From positions 13,617,489 through 13,681,488 of the forward strand of contig CM037873.1 in NCBI GenBank assembly GCA_021292105.1: 64,000 nucleotides of DNA, written 5' to 3'. The notes beneath the pieces are model-generated. The model had not been told where the DNA came from. It did no database searches and saw nothing but the letters and a program-made list of their open reading frames with translations. Below are positions 33,541-45,770 of this stretch, piece by piece. The position numbers were made by a program, and so were the translations under genes. The stretch is from Anadara kagoshimensis. Taxonomy: Eukaryota; Mollusca; Bivalvia; Arcoida; Arcidae. Numbering within the stretch: the first letter of the stretch is position 1; each line of letters begins with the position of its first letter.

Positions 33541-34740
33541 ACATAAATATTATGATATTACACAAAAATATAAATTGGAATAATTATGCTATAAATTGGA
33601 ATAATTATGATATTGCACAAAAATTATAAATTGGAATTATTATGATCTGAAAAATAAAGATATTACAAAAAAATATAAATGGGCATTATTACGATGTTAC
33701 ACACACACACACACACAAAAATAAAAATAAATAAATAAAATGGAAAAATTATGATATTGCACAAAAATATAAATTGGAATTATTATGATCTGAAACAAAA
33801 AAAGATATTACACAAAAAATATAAATGGGCATTATTACGATGTTACACACACACACAAAAAAAATAAAAATAAATAAATAAAATGGAAAAATTATGATAT
33901 TGCACAAAAAATATGAATTGGAATTATTATGATCTGAAACAAAAAAAGATATTACACAAAAAATATAAATGGACATTAAACATATAAATTGATATAAATT
34001 AGAATAATTATGATCTGAAACAAAAAGATATTACACAAAAATTATAAATGGGCATTACAATGATATTACACAAAAATATAAATGTACATTACAATGATAT
34101 TACACAAAAAAATAAATTGGAATAATTATGATCTGAAACAAAAAAAGATATTACACAAAAAATATAAATGGGCATTATTACGATGTTACACAAAAAATAA
34201 ATTGGAATAATTATGATATTGCACAAAAAATATAAATTAGAATAATTATGATCTGAAACAAAAACGATATTACATAAAAAATATAAATGGGCATTATTAT
34301 GATGTTACACCAAAAAAAAAATAAAAAATAAATAAATAAAAATAAAATAAAATGGAAAAATTATGATATTGCACAAAAAATATAAATTAGAATAATTATG
34401 ATCTGAAACAAAAAAAGATATTACACAAATAATATAAATGGGCATTATTACGATGTTACACAAAAATATAAATGGGCATAGTTATGATATTACACAAAAA
34501 ATATAAATGGGCATAATTATGATATTATACAAAAAATATAAATGGGCATAGTTATGATATTACACAAAAAATATAAATGGGCATAATTATGATATTATAC
34601 ATAAAATATAAATTGGCAGAATTATGATATACAAAAAATATAAATTGGCATTATATTACACGAAAAATATAAATTGGCATTATATTACACAAAAAATATA
34701 AATTAGCATTATGATATTGCACAAAAATTTAAAAATAAAA
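33540..34740. repeat. AT-rich ~35-bp minisatellite with (CA)n and A-rich interruptions
   Basis: Irregular tandem units of ATGATATTACACAAAAATAT followed by AAATGGGCATTAT or AAATTGGAATTAT. Three higher-order segments carry a CACACACA plus AAATAAATAAAT insert (33700-33750, 33845-33890, 34310-34360). Long frames on the minus strand here only reflect the repeat. Confidence 0.9.
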
Positions 34741-34816
34741 TGATAAAAAAATGAATATTTGAAAAATGTCTAAATTGTCTGAAAATGAGTCTTGCCCCCA
34801 TAGGTTGCTTACTTAC

Positions 34817-35108
34817 ACTCTCCACAATCTCGTCCTTACCCTTTGATGATTTGGACTTTCCGGAACTTTCAAGGTGGCTTGCAGCACCACTACTCCCTGA
34901 CTTACCGGGTTCTGTAGGCACTTTCCATGATGAACATGTACTCCCTAACAATGAACTGGGCGATTTAACAGGCACTTTCACAGAACTGCAAGGTCCTCTA
35001 CTCCCTGACGATGATCTACTCTCACATGCGGGTCTGGAACTATCTTGTAGTGTACACTCAACAACCTGAACTACTCTAACTGGTTTAGAGTGCTTCCTCG
35101 GCAATCTC
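34817..35108 (-). CDS. Candidate internal exon, Ser/Lys-rich (doubtful)
   Basis: Not recognised. On the minus strand a 292-bp open stretch of ~97 codons is bounded by a plausible acceptor (TTTGTCCTAG at 35109-35118) and a strong donor GTAAGT (34811-34816). The translation is low complexity and Ser/Gly/Lys-rich with an internal repeat of CSS(V/W)KVP and an acidic end KGKDEIVES. Base composition is clearly more balanced than the AT-rich arrays on both sides, which is the main reason to list it. No neighbouring exon was found. The plus strand is also open here (34785-35069), so the strand is uncertain. It could equally be a fragment of a repeat. Confidence 0.25.
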
Positions 35109-35329
35109 CTAGGACAAAGACTAAAAAATTGAAGGACCAGGATCCACTTTCATATTGGGGTAATGGAGTTTTACTGAGGTCACCTCCTACCCACTATCAA
35201 AAAAAACCCCATAAAAACAAAATTCTAAAAAATATAAAAAAATACCCCCCAAAACAAAATAACAAAATAAAAAGAAATTAACAAAAAATTAAATAAATCA
35301 TACATTATTGAAAAATTAACAGAAGAAAC

Positions 35330-35900
35330 TTGCAGGAAGGGAGAAAACAAAAATATTTTGCCAATCCATGTCCAATCCACAATCCCAAAACCAAAGTGCT
35401 AATCCATGTCCAATCCATAATCCTAAAAGCAAAGTTCCAATCCATGTCCAAACCATAATCCGAAAAGCAATGTAAAAACTTTGAAATTACATTAAACACC
35501 CAAATTTTCACCAGGGAAGTGAGACCAGGTGCCAATCCATGTCTAAACCACAACTCCAAAAGCAAAGTTCCAATCCATCTCCAAACCATAATCCTAAAGC
35601 AAAGTAAAAACTGAAATTACATTAAACGCCCAAACTTTCACCAGGGAAGTGAACCAGGTGCCAATCCATGTCCAAACCACTATCCCAAAAGCAAAGTTCC
35701 AATCCATGTCCAAAACACAATCCCAAAACCAAAGTGCCAATTCACGTCCAAACCACAATCCCAAAACCAAAGTGCCAATTTATGTCCAAACCAAAGTAAT
35801 AACTTTAAAACTACCAAACAAGGTTAAACACCCAAATTTTCACCAGGGAAGCAAAACCAGGTGCTACGGAAAGGTAAGCACCTCCTGTGTAGCTAGCTAT
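35330..35900 (+). repeat. Family A repeat with its head amplified in tandem
   Basis: Three nearly complete family A bodies end with TTTTCACCAGGGAAG and GAGACCAGGTGCC-like segments. Between them the ~38-bp head (AATCCATGTCCAAACCACAA, then TCCCAAAAGCAAAGTTCC) is repeated two to four times in a row. Elsewhere in the window the head occurs once, or twice at 22185. Confidence 0.8.
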
Positions 35901-36890
35901 TCCCGCCATGTGTGTAATCAAACTTGGGAAAATAGGAAAAATGAATCTATTGGACATCAAATATATTGAATTTGATGAGGTACATATTAGTGCCATTAAG
36001 TTGTGTCTAGTGTTCTATCGAAAGTCTGGAATTTATCAAAACCTGGTACCCAAGTAGCTATACTAGTCAGTTCTCTCATTGGTGTAGTTTTTTGTCAAAT
36101 ACAAAACTGAAAGGAATTTTATTGTTTTTCTTTTACATTTCTTTGTGAAATGCTACTTTTAAGCTATAAATGAAGTACATTTTGCTGTTTAGATATGTCT
36201 CAACAAAGTTGGGAGTTTTATCACAACCTGGTCCCTGAACTTGTCTACTGTTTGTCCTAGCTCCTTCAAGGCTGTAGTTTGTACCACATCCAAATACTGG
36301 AAGGACGTAACATTTGTGTGGTTTGCATGTCCCTTGAACAGTTTGACCTCAACGGTTCTAATCAAGAAATGGATTCAGACACGTGTACAGTGTTTATCAA
36401 ATAACGATTGGTACATTGATGTATTTGATAAAAACCAATATAAATTTTGAATGTTAATCAACAAGGCTTCAAATGCCCCTTTACAAATAATGACGTAAAT
36501 GTTATGGGCTATGGAAATAGTGATGTTTATAGAAAAAAGCGAAAGATGTTATGCAAAGTTACCGGTAACAAGATTAGCACATGGACATTTTATTGTATTA
36601 GTAGTGTTTGCGTGTTAGTAATGGGTAAGTTGTCACTATATGTTGTAATGTATATATAATTATATACACCAAATATCTTAATTTTGTTATACATCAACAG
36701 GCCAAGGTTATTTTACAACACTGTATACATGTGTCTGAATCCACTTTCTCATCAGAGGTGCTGGGATCAAGATGCTGAAAGGACAAAATTCCGACATTGA
36801 AGTCAAATTTCCAAAAGGCCTAAATCAAGACACTTCACAAACTAAAACATTAAATGTAGAAAAGACAAACAGTACACAAACACAAAGACC
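35901..36890. other. No gene recognised
   Basis: A block at about 36410-36510 resembles 42300-42410 (CCCTTTACAAATAATGAC and AAATGTTAT shared), a low-copy dispersed repeat. Otherwise nothing. Confidence 0.45.
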
Positions 36891-36894
36891 AGAC

Positions 36895-38795
36895 TGATTA
36901 AAATTCCCTACTTTGGACTGGCACTAGACCAATACAAAAGGGTCCATTTTGACTCCAAACTCTGGACTGGTAACCCTAACCATTATTAATAGGTCTATAA
37001 TGAGTCAACTTTGGACCGGTAAACCTAACCAATATTGATAGGTCTATCATGAGTCAACTTTGGACTGGCACTAGACCATAAACCTATACAAAAAGGTCCA
37101 CAATGACTGTCAACTCTGGACTGGTAACCCTAACCCATATTAATTGGTCTATAATAAGAGTCAACTTTGGACTGGTAAACCTAACCAATATTAATAGGTA
37201 TATAATGAGTCAACTTTGGACTGACACCAGACCATAAACCTATACAAAAAAGTCCACAATGACTCCAAACTTTGGACTGGCACTAGACCATAAACCTAAA
37301 CAGATAGGTCCACAACTTTGGACTGGCACTAGACCTTAAACCTACACAAAAAGGTCCACAATGACTCCAAACTTTGGACTGGCACTAAACCATACAAAAA
37401 ACCCCACAATGACTCCAAACTTTGGACTGGCACTAAACCATACAAAAAACACAATGACCCCAAACTTTAGACTGGCAAAACCATACAAAACAACGACAAT
37501 GACTCCAAACTTTGGACTGGCACTAAACTATACAAAAAACCACAATGACTCCAAACTTTGGACTGGCACTAAACCATACAAAAAAAACACAATGACTCCA
37601 AACTTTGAACTGGCACTAAACAATACAAAAAACACAATGCCTCCAAACTTTGGACTGGCACTAAACCATACAAAAAACCACAATGACTCCAATCTTTGGA
37701 CTGGCACTAAACCATACAAATAAAAAAAACCCCACAATGACTCCAAACTTTAGACTGGCACTAAACTACACAAAAAACCACAATGACTCCAAACTTTGGA
37801 CTGACACCAGACCATAAACCTATACAAAAAACCCACAATGACTCCAAACTTTGGACTGGCACTAAACCATACAAAAAACCACACAATGACTCCAAACTTT
37901 GGACTGGCACAAAACCATACAAAAAAACCCACAATAACTCCAAACTTTGGACTGGCACTAAACCATACAAAAACCCCACAATGACTCCAAACTTTGGACT
38001 GGCACTAAACCATACAAAAAACCACCATGACTCCAAAGTTTGGACTGGCACTTAACCATACAAAAAAAAACAACACATTGACCGCAAACTTTAGACTGGC
38101 ACTAAACCATACAAAAAACCACAATGACACCAAACTTTGGACTGGCACTAAACCATACAAAAAAACCACAATGACTCCGAACTATGGACTGGCACTAAAC
38201 CATACAAAAAAACCACAATGACTCCAAACTTTAGATTGGCACTAAACCATACAAAAAACCACAATGACTCCAAACTTTAGACTGGCACTAAACTATACAA
38301 AAAAACCCACAATGACTCCAAACTTTAGACTGGCACTAAATCAGACAAAAATACCACAATGGCTCCAAACTTTGGACTGGCACTAAATCAGACAAAAAAA
38401 CACAATGACTCCAAACTTTAGACTGGCACTAAACCATACAAAAAACCACAATGACTCCAAACTTTGGACTGGCACTAAATCAGACAAAAAAACACAATGA
38501 CTCCAAACTTTAGACTGGCACTAAACTATACAAAAAAAACCCCACCATGACTCCAAAGTTTGGACTGGCACTAAACCATACAAAAAAACCACAATGACTA
38601 CAAACTTTGGACTGGCACTAAACTATACAAAAAAACCACAATGACTCCAAACTTTGGACTGGCACTTAACCATACAAAAAACCCACAATGACTCCAAACT
38701 TTGGACTGGCACTAAACCATACAAAAAAACCACAATGACCCTAAACTTTAGACTGGCACTAAACTATACAAAAAAAACCACAATGACACCAAAAT
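36895..38795. repeat. ~45-bp minisatellite, about 40 units
   Basis: Unit CAATGACTCCAAACTTTGGA, CTGGCACTAAACCATACAAA, then A/C-rich filler of variable length. The 36.9-37.35 kb end has longer units (GGTCCACAATGACT, TAGACCATAAACC), so the array grew from a longer ancestral unit. The unit has no stop in several frames, which creates long but meaningless frames on both strands. Confidence 0.95.
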
Positions 38796-39425
38796 GGAAA
38801 TGATTATTTCAAAATATAATTTGAAATATTGCAAAAAACGTTTTTGATAAATTGTGCAATATTTTCTGTTTGGAATCAAAAATTTTCTAAATATTTTATG
38901 TATATATGAAAAATAAATGGAGCCAAAAGTTAATTTAAAAAAAAATGATTGTTTCATCTAGACAAGCATTAAGAAATTCAAAAACATTTTTAAAAAACCC
39001 CATGCAATATCAAAACACTAATAATATATCAATAACATCAGAAAACACAGTGTACATACTTTGCCCTCCATAAATGTAACAGTGTATTTACCATAGGTTT
39101 ACATTATAATCATTATGTCTAATTTTGTTCATAGAATGGAAATATTGAATTTTTCTGTATTTGAAAGTGATATCTTAACTTTATGATCTAAATGTATGTA
39201 CTAAAGTTGTTTTTCTTGAAAATCAATTTTCTTGGAATTTTCTGAAATTTTGGGGAAAAATATAAAAATTTTGGAAAATTACATTTTACAAGATAAAAAA
39301 AATTATTTAAGTTGAAAAACATTCAGCTTGAGCATGATGATGTTTTCAACAATTTATTTTTGGGAAGGTTTTCTGTCTGTTTTGATAGGAGAAGTTTTAA
39401 ACATGTATGATAATTTATTGGAGGG

Positions 39426-39427
<2 letters not shown>
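38796..39427. other. No gene recognised
   Basis: AT-rich unique sequence. Confidence 0.4.

Positions 39428-39469
<42 letters not shown>
39428..39469. repeat. (TA)n microsatellite
   Basis: About 21 TA units. Confidence 0.95.
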
Positions 39470-39472
<3 letters not shown>

Positions 39473-39769
39473 AAAACTGATACAAATAAATTAAGGTCAC
39501 TCCTAACATTGGGAAAAAAGAGGCATTACATTGTCCTCCTGTTTCCAAAAAGTATTGTCTAATTGCTATCTATTCTTCAAAAGGGATTACATAACCTAGT
39601 GACTGCAAGTGGTGGCATCTAACTTGCGTCAAAAGAGACAGTTAAAATTGGTCCAGGTCTGGAATATCATTAAGATTTCAACTGAAACCTTAACTTACTT
39701 CTCAAAAACTATTATAATATCCTAATTTCCAAAATGGTGTCTGCTGTGTATGGTTAACCATGTAAGGAA

Positions 39770-39975
39770 GCCGCGTTCTGAATTTAGTTAACATGTCTCA
39801 AGAGAGACAGTTGTTATTCCAAGTCTAGATTTTAACATCCAGAGTTGGATTGCCAAAAGCACCCTTCTGGTGCATTCTGAATTTAGTTAACATGTCTCAA
39901 GAGAGACAGTTATTTATTTTCCAAGTCCAGATTTTAATATCCAGATTTGGATTGCCAAAACACACCCTTCTGGTC
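39770..39975. repeat. ~93-bp direct duplication
   Basis: Two adjacent copies of a segment running from CTGAATTTAGTTAACATGTC through AAGAGAGACAGT to GGATTGCCAAAA and CACCCTTCTGG. Confidence 0.85.
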
Positions 39976-40044
39976 CCTACAGACACACAGTTATGCCAAA
40001 GTTAACTGAATTCAGGAACGGACCAGTTATTACTGCGCATGATT

Positions 40045-40250
40045 AACCCGCGGTAATTGCAATTTGCAATTTGTTAGAATTTGAAGAACTTGCATAAAAC
40101 AAAAAGTTATGAATATATTGTATTTATTAATACAGGTCCAGCCTTAAAAGCATTTAACTTAAAGTCAATCTAGCCTTAAAGGTGATTAACCTGTAGGGAT
40201 TGCAATTGGAAACTTGTTAGAAATTGATAAACTTGCATGAAAATAGTCAG
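40045..40250. repeat. ~140-bp diverged direct duplication
   Basis: GATTAACCCGCGGTAATTGC at 40042 and GATTAACCTGTAGGGATTGC at 40183 begin two related units that continue through TTGTTAGAA and AACTTGCAT. Confidence 0.65.
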
Positions 40251-40448
40251 TGAAGAATATTATTATATTATTCCAGAACTAAACCATCTTACAGTTGCTA
40301 TATGGTCAACAGAAATCACTCAATATTAAAACTATATTGAGATCCATTCCAGCAGACCAAAAAGTTTATGTATAATAATAAATTTCTACCAACATAATTT
40401 GTCAATTATAAATTGTCACAGATTTCCATCCCATTTCAAATTTAAAAA

Positions 40449-40450
<2 letters not shown>

Positions 40451-40492
<42 letters not shown>

Positions 40493-40795
40493 GGGGTTTT
40501 TATGTATAAAAATTAAATAAAAAAGAAAAACAAAAAAATAATAAAAGAAATAAATGAAAGTATAGAAAAAATGAAAAACCAAACAAAAAGATGAAAATAA
40601 AGAAAACAAAGAAAAACATAAGTTAAAAAAGAAAAATGAAAATTAAGAAAAAAAGATAAAGGAAAAACAAACAAGAATAAAATAAAAAAACTAAATATAG
40701 AAAAAAAGAAAGAAAAAAGTGAAAAAAAGAAAAAAAAAGAAAAGGAAAAATAAAAAATAAAGAAGAAAAAGGAAAAATAAAGAAAAACGTTTATG
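40451..40795. repeat. (GT)n(GA)n microsatellite and A-rich low-complexity tract
   Basis: (GT)n then (GA)n at 40451-40493, followed by ~290 bp made almost only of A with G/T interruptions (AAAGAAAAA-type). Confidence 0.9.
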
Positions 40796-41117
40796 GTTAG
40801 GAGTGACCACTACAAATTATAACATTACAAAATCAACAAATTATTGCAAAACAAAGCTTTCTATAAAAATGTGAGGTTTCTACATAAAATTAATTTGCTT
40901 ATAAAAATGTTTCTTGAAGTATGTTTACCATTGGAACTGTAAAATTTGATACATAATAAAACATCAACCAATCTTCACTTCCAAAAGAGCAAAAGTAAAA
41001 AAAAATCTCTTCAAGTTTAATAGTCCTTGAACAAGTCACCTCACTTTGAAAAAGTTCATAAAATATGAAACTCCCATGCTTGGGTCAAGATATTCACACT
41101 TCATCATCAATATACCA
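40796..41117. other. No gene recognised
   Basis: Unique AT-rich spacer. Confidence 0.4.
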
Positions 41118-41280
41118 GTGTAGCAGGGTTGCCTCGTTGTTTTCGCCATTTAGTTCAAGTGGTGCAGGGTTTGTTTGTTGTTTTTGCCAGTTCTTTCCAG
41201 TAGTGCAGGGTTTGTTTGTTGTTTTTGCCAGTTCTTTCCAGTAGTGCAGGGTTTCCCTTGTTTTCACCATTGATTTCCAT
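41118..41280. repeat. ~47-bp tandem repeat, 3-4 units
   Basis: Units of AGTGCAGGGTTTGTTTGTTG, TTTTTGCCAGTTCTTTCC; the outer units are diverged. Confidence 0.85.
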
Positions 41281-41339
41281 TCTTTATTCTGTCATTCTTA
41301 AAATACACTAACATGAATATAAATAACATTGCTGCAATA

Positions 41340-41890
41340 ACTTTATGTGAAATGATAAAAAAAGTGTCAAGAATATTTCACTTATATCGGGATATCCTCA
41401 GCTATAGGTCAAGTGGCAGAAAGTTTTTACATTTGCAGTACTCACAAGGCAATGTGCAGGGAGGGTTCATTATTGTGATACAACCAACAAAGTATTTTTC
41501 TTTTCAACTGATGCAAAAATTCAAGAATATTTCACTTAAATCAGGATGCCACCAGCTATAGGTGAAGTGGCTTGAGTTTTTACATCTGCAGTACATACAG
41601 GGCAATGTGCAGGGAGGGTTCATTTTGTGCTCTGCCCAGCATCAAGTATTTTCCTTTTCAACTGATGCATAAATTCAAGAATATTTCACTTATATCGGGA
41701 TGTCACCAGCTATAGGTGAAGTGGCTTGAGTTTTTACATCTGCAGTACATACAGAGCAATGTGCAGGGAAGGTTCATTATTGTGCTCCACCCACCAAGTA
41801 TTTTCCTTCTCCAATGATGCATGAAATCAAGAATATTTCACTTATACCAGGACTTCATCAGGTATCAGTGAAGTGGCAGAGATTCTTTCT
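41340..41890 (+). repeat. ~155-bp SINE-derived tandem repeat, 3-4 units
   Basis: CAAGAATATTTCACTTAT recurs near 41367, 41521, 41676 and 41829. Each unit continues through CAGCTATAGGTGAAGTGGC, ACATCTGCAGTACATACAG and GCAATGTGCAGGGAGGGTTC. The last two blocks resemble the SINE body at about 9080-9200. Confidence 0.85.
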
Positions 41891-42447
41891 GTAACAGTAT
41901 ATTGACTCTAACATCAGTACTTACAGTACTTTGATTCAATGCAACTTTGTGTGCTGCGTCACACATATTGGTATGACGTCAGATTGACGTCACTGTAGCT
42001 TGTGTAGACCACATGGTCTAATCAGTTGTAATAAAGCACATGGAAGCAGCTTGACGTGTTTGTTAATCCGTCTAAGATATCTGAATATATGCACATCAGA
42101 TATCAAACTATTACAGTTTTCTTTACACTACAGTTGGTGCAATTTGCAGAGAGGGTAGCATGCCCACCACTGTCAAGTATTTTCCTCCTCAAATAATGTA
42201 GACAATTTTTGGCATGTTTCTAGTCCTTTATTTTGTAATTTACTCATGTACATTTTTGTATTGGATTCAAAACACCTAGATGTATTATCTTTAACTAACA
42301 CAGGTACATTGGTGTATTTGATAAATTTTTTTTTTATCATGTTTATCGAACAAGGCCAATTATAAAACCCCTTTACAAATAATGACAATAAATGTTATAC
42401 AACATGAAATAAGTGATTAATAAAGAAGATGATAGCTTATTAGAACT
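41891..42447. other. No gene recognised
   Basis: Contains the partner (42300-42410) of the low-copy repeat near 36410-36510. Nothing coding. Confidence 0.4.
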
Positions 42448-42649
42448 GGCCCACATTTCACAATCTTTCCTTAAGATTTTCTTAACTTAAATTTAGAAAA
42501 TTTTGGTAATGTTTTTTTTAAGATAGCAGTGATCTTATAAATGGTACCCTAAATTTCTGAATATCTTAAAAAATAATAAAACTAGGTTTGAAATTTTATA
42601 AAATTTAAGTTTAGGAAAATCGGTTAAGTCATAGTTGTGAAACTGAGCC
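42448..42649. mobile_element. Foldback MITE, 202 bp
   Basis: Left GGCCCACATTTCACAATCTT, right ends AGTTGTGAAACTGAGCC; the arms pair over ~55 bp with mismatches, including AACTTAAATTTAG against AAATTTAAGTTTAGG. Related by its arm sequence to 31833-32083. Confidence 0.75.
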
Positions 42650-42924
42650 TGGACATTTTAGTGTATTAAGTTATGCATGTGGATGTAAGTAACGGGGAAG
42701 GGATGTTTGCCATTATTTGATCATCGATAATACATGTACATGGCCAAATATCATACAACAATGATCCTGAATTAATTTTAAAACATTACATCTGGTTTCT
42801 GAATCCAATTTTAGGGTGCGGAAATGTTGAAAAGAACATAAAGCAAAACTAATCGCAATTGAAAACGAAGGACGTACAGACACCAAGAACCAACTATAGC
42901 ATTTTGGTGAAAATCCCAACAGTT

Positions 42925-43445
42925 CACATATGTTGAGGCCAAAATGATCAAAAGCTCTCAACTTGACCCACTGCATCTAAACAGTACACACATGTTGAGG
43001 CCAAAATGATTAAAAGCTCTCAACTTGACCCACTCTCCATCCTAACAGTTTATACATGTTGAGGCCAAAATGATTAAAAGCTCCCAACTTGACCCACTCT
43101 ACATCCAAACAGTACACATATGTTGAGGCCAAAATGATTAAAAGCTCTCAACTTGGCCCACTACATCCAAACAGTACACATGTTGAGGCCAAAATGATTA
43201 AAAGCTCTCAACTTGACCCACTCTCCATCCTAACAGTTTATACATGTTGAGGCCAAAATGATTAAAAGCTCCCAACTTGACCCACTCTACATCCAAACAG
43301 TACACACATGTAGAGGCCAAAATGTCTAAAAGCTCTCAACTTGACCCACTCTACATCCCAAGAGTACACAAATGCTGAGGCCAAAATGATTAAAAGCTCT
43401 CAACTTGACCCACAGTACATCCCAACAGTTCATACATGTTGAGGC
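42925..43445. repeat. ~63-bp minisatellite, ~9 units
   Basis: Unit TGTTGAGGCCAAAATGATTA, AAAGCTCTCAACTTGACCCA, CTCTACATCCAAACAGTACA. Two alternating subtypes (PCR-size neutral: CTCTCCATCCTAACAGTTTA and CTACATCCAAACAGTACAC) suggest a two-unit higher-order repeat. Confidence 0.9.
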
Positions 43446-44149
43446 CAAATGTTGAAAACTCTGAACAGCCACTTCACCCACTGTTTTATGATGGTGAAAT
43501 CAGTAATTTTGGCAATGCACCTATGATACCCACAAATTTTTCCAACAAAATGACTCTTTTAGAACCAAGAAAATTGGACACCCCAAGTATTATTATTTAT
43601 GGCCACTTATCTTTAGATGCTGACAGGAGGATGGATGCTTTGTAACTTTGAGCAATAATATCCAGCTACTTTCAAACTACTTTAACCATTGTTACTCTGT
43701 CTCTGTCTCAATATGTATCATTCCATCTACAAATATAAAAATTATTCATTGTATAATCACCTTAAAAAGTTGTGTAATAAAAATCATAATGCACACATGT
43801 AATATCGCTAATACTCTATCATAGAATTTGCTCAGTGTCTTATTTTTAAAGCCAATTTCTTTAACAAAACTTAATAAACCATTTTTTGTATTCATATTTT
43901 TTACTTTGCCTTGGGATTGGTTGAGATAAATCTTTCAAACTTGTGTAGTTGTGCAACTAAGGGAAGGGAAATAACTCCTACAAACTATTTGTACCTGTCC
44001 TTGAAGTCACAAGCATTTTTCAAAAACTGCTTCATTTGACAATCATTTTTAGGCTTTTTAATTCAAAAGTAAAACTAAACATAAAGTTCTACATGGATCT
44101 ACATTAGGTCAGTCATAAGACTTCCTTTTGTACCCTACCAATTATATTC
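43446..44149. other. No gene recognised
   Basis: A 69-codon frame begins inside the minisatellite and ends at 43645. It has no family similarity. Confidence 0.4.
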
Positions 44150-45770
44150 TATGTAAAAATTTTGAAAAACCAATTTTTACAGAAAAGGGGAGAGTTCCAT
44201 TTGTACCCTCCACTAAAATTTTAATTTTGACTAAAAAGGCCTAAAAATGACGAAATCAAGCAATTTTAAACATTTCTTTGAAAAATAATTTTTCAAGAAT
44301 TTTACATAGAATTTAATAGGTGTGTGTGTGTGTGTGTGGGGGGGGGGGGGGGTTACAAAGGGAAGTCTTACCGAAAAAATGTTCAAAATGGCTTGAATCT
44401 GGCATTTTTAGACTTTTTTTTAGTCAAAATTAAAATTTTAGTTTAGGAAGTTGATCACTTTCACAATCTTAATTCATAATTGGCCAAATACCATTAGTTT
44501 TTTTTTAATTTTGAGTTAAAAATGGCGGTTTAAAAACTTAAAAATGGCGCCAAAAAGTATTTTACATTTTTGATAAGACTTTTTGATACCCCCCCCCCCC
44601 CCAAACTCAATTCTAAGTAAAATCTTTGAATTGTTACTTTTACAGATTGTGTACAACCATTATATTCCCTTTTAGTTTATATTAAAATTCTAAACAGAAT
44701 ACAACATGAAATACAAGTCTTCCCATAATTATTATTTAATTTCACGAAATCTAAATTGACGGGAAAATGCTAAAATGGCGCCAAAATTTTGCCCCCCCCC
44801 TCCAGCTTTGGAAAATCATTGAAACATCACTTTATGTAGAATGTACAAAATAACTTTTATTCATTTTCAGTTTATATTAAAATTCTATAAGGAGTATACT
44901 TCCCATATTTCACGAAATCCAAATTAGCGGGAAAAAGCTAAAAAATAATGGCGCCAAAATTTTGATAGCTCCCGGGTTTTAAAATCTTTGAAATATTCCT
45001 CGCACAGAATGTGCAAAAACACTATTCCTATATCAAAATTCTAGAGAGGACTTGAAGGTTTTCCAATATTACCAACTTTCTGGGAATCCAATTTGGTGGT
45101 AAACAGCTTTGAAAAAATGGCGCCAAAAAGAATTTTACATTTTTGACAGGACTTTAAAAAAAACCCTTCAAATTCTATGTAAAATCTTTGAAATATTACT
45201 TTTACAGATTGTACACAATAATTATATTCCTTTTTAGTAAAAATTCTAGAAAGGATATACTTGAAATACAGGTCTTCCCATATTGTTCAATTTCACGAAA
45301 TCCAAATCTGCGTTCAAAGTGGCGTCCATTTGTCTAAAGTTATGTGTTGAATTTCCCTGATAAGGAACATACACAAACTGTGAAATAGTTTCCGACAAGA
45401 AGACACAAGTTCACATTCTTCAACACGGTAAGACTTCCATTTGTACCCCACCCAAAAAATTCATAATTCTATGTAAATTAAAAAAACACGAAAATTTCAA
45501 AAAAAATCAAAATGACTTGATACCGAAATTTTAGGGTTTTTCAGTCGAAACAAAATGGAAGCATTTCCTTAAATAAAAGCAAACTGTAAAATAAAACGGG
45601 AGGACTTCCTTTGGTTACCCCCTCCCTCCCTCGACCCCCAAAAATTCAATTTAAAAAAAACTGACTTTTTTTTTTACAGAAATGTTAAAAAATCGCCTTA
45701 TTCTGCCTTTTCTTATAGTTACTATTAAATTTAAAATTTTAGTGGCGGGTATAAATGAAAGTCCTCCGTT
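44150..45770. repeat. Diverged ~200-260-bp repeats with GGCGCCAAAA cores
   Basis: AAATGGCGCCAAAA occurs near 44542, 44773, 44948 and 45117, each followed by a TTTTGA..ACTTTT-like block and preceded by TTTCACGAAATCCAAATT and GCGGGAAAA in three cases. Intervening homopolymers of G (44337-44352) or C (44588-44602, 44791-44800) differ between units. A GACTTCC(T/A)TTTGTACCC block also recurs (44128, 44202, 45430, 45605). Confidence 0.75.

Noticed and set aside
37361-38221. Repetitive protein genes on either strand of the 45-bp minisatellite
   Set aside because: Frames exist only because the repeat unit lacks stops. Unit length varies out of phase and there is no start, splice or composition support.
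43436-43645. A 69-codon frame that looked like a last exon
   Set aside because: It begins inside a minisatellite unit, has no convincing acceptor, and resembles no known protein.
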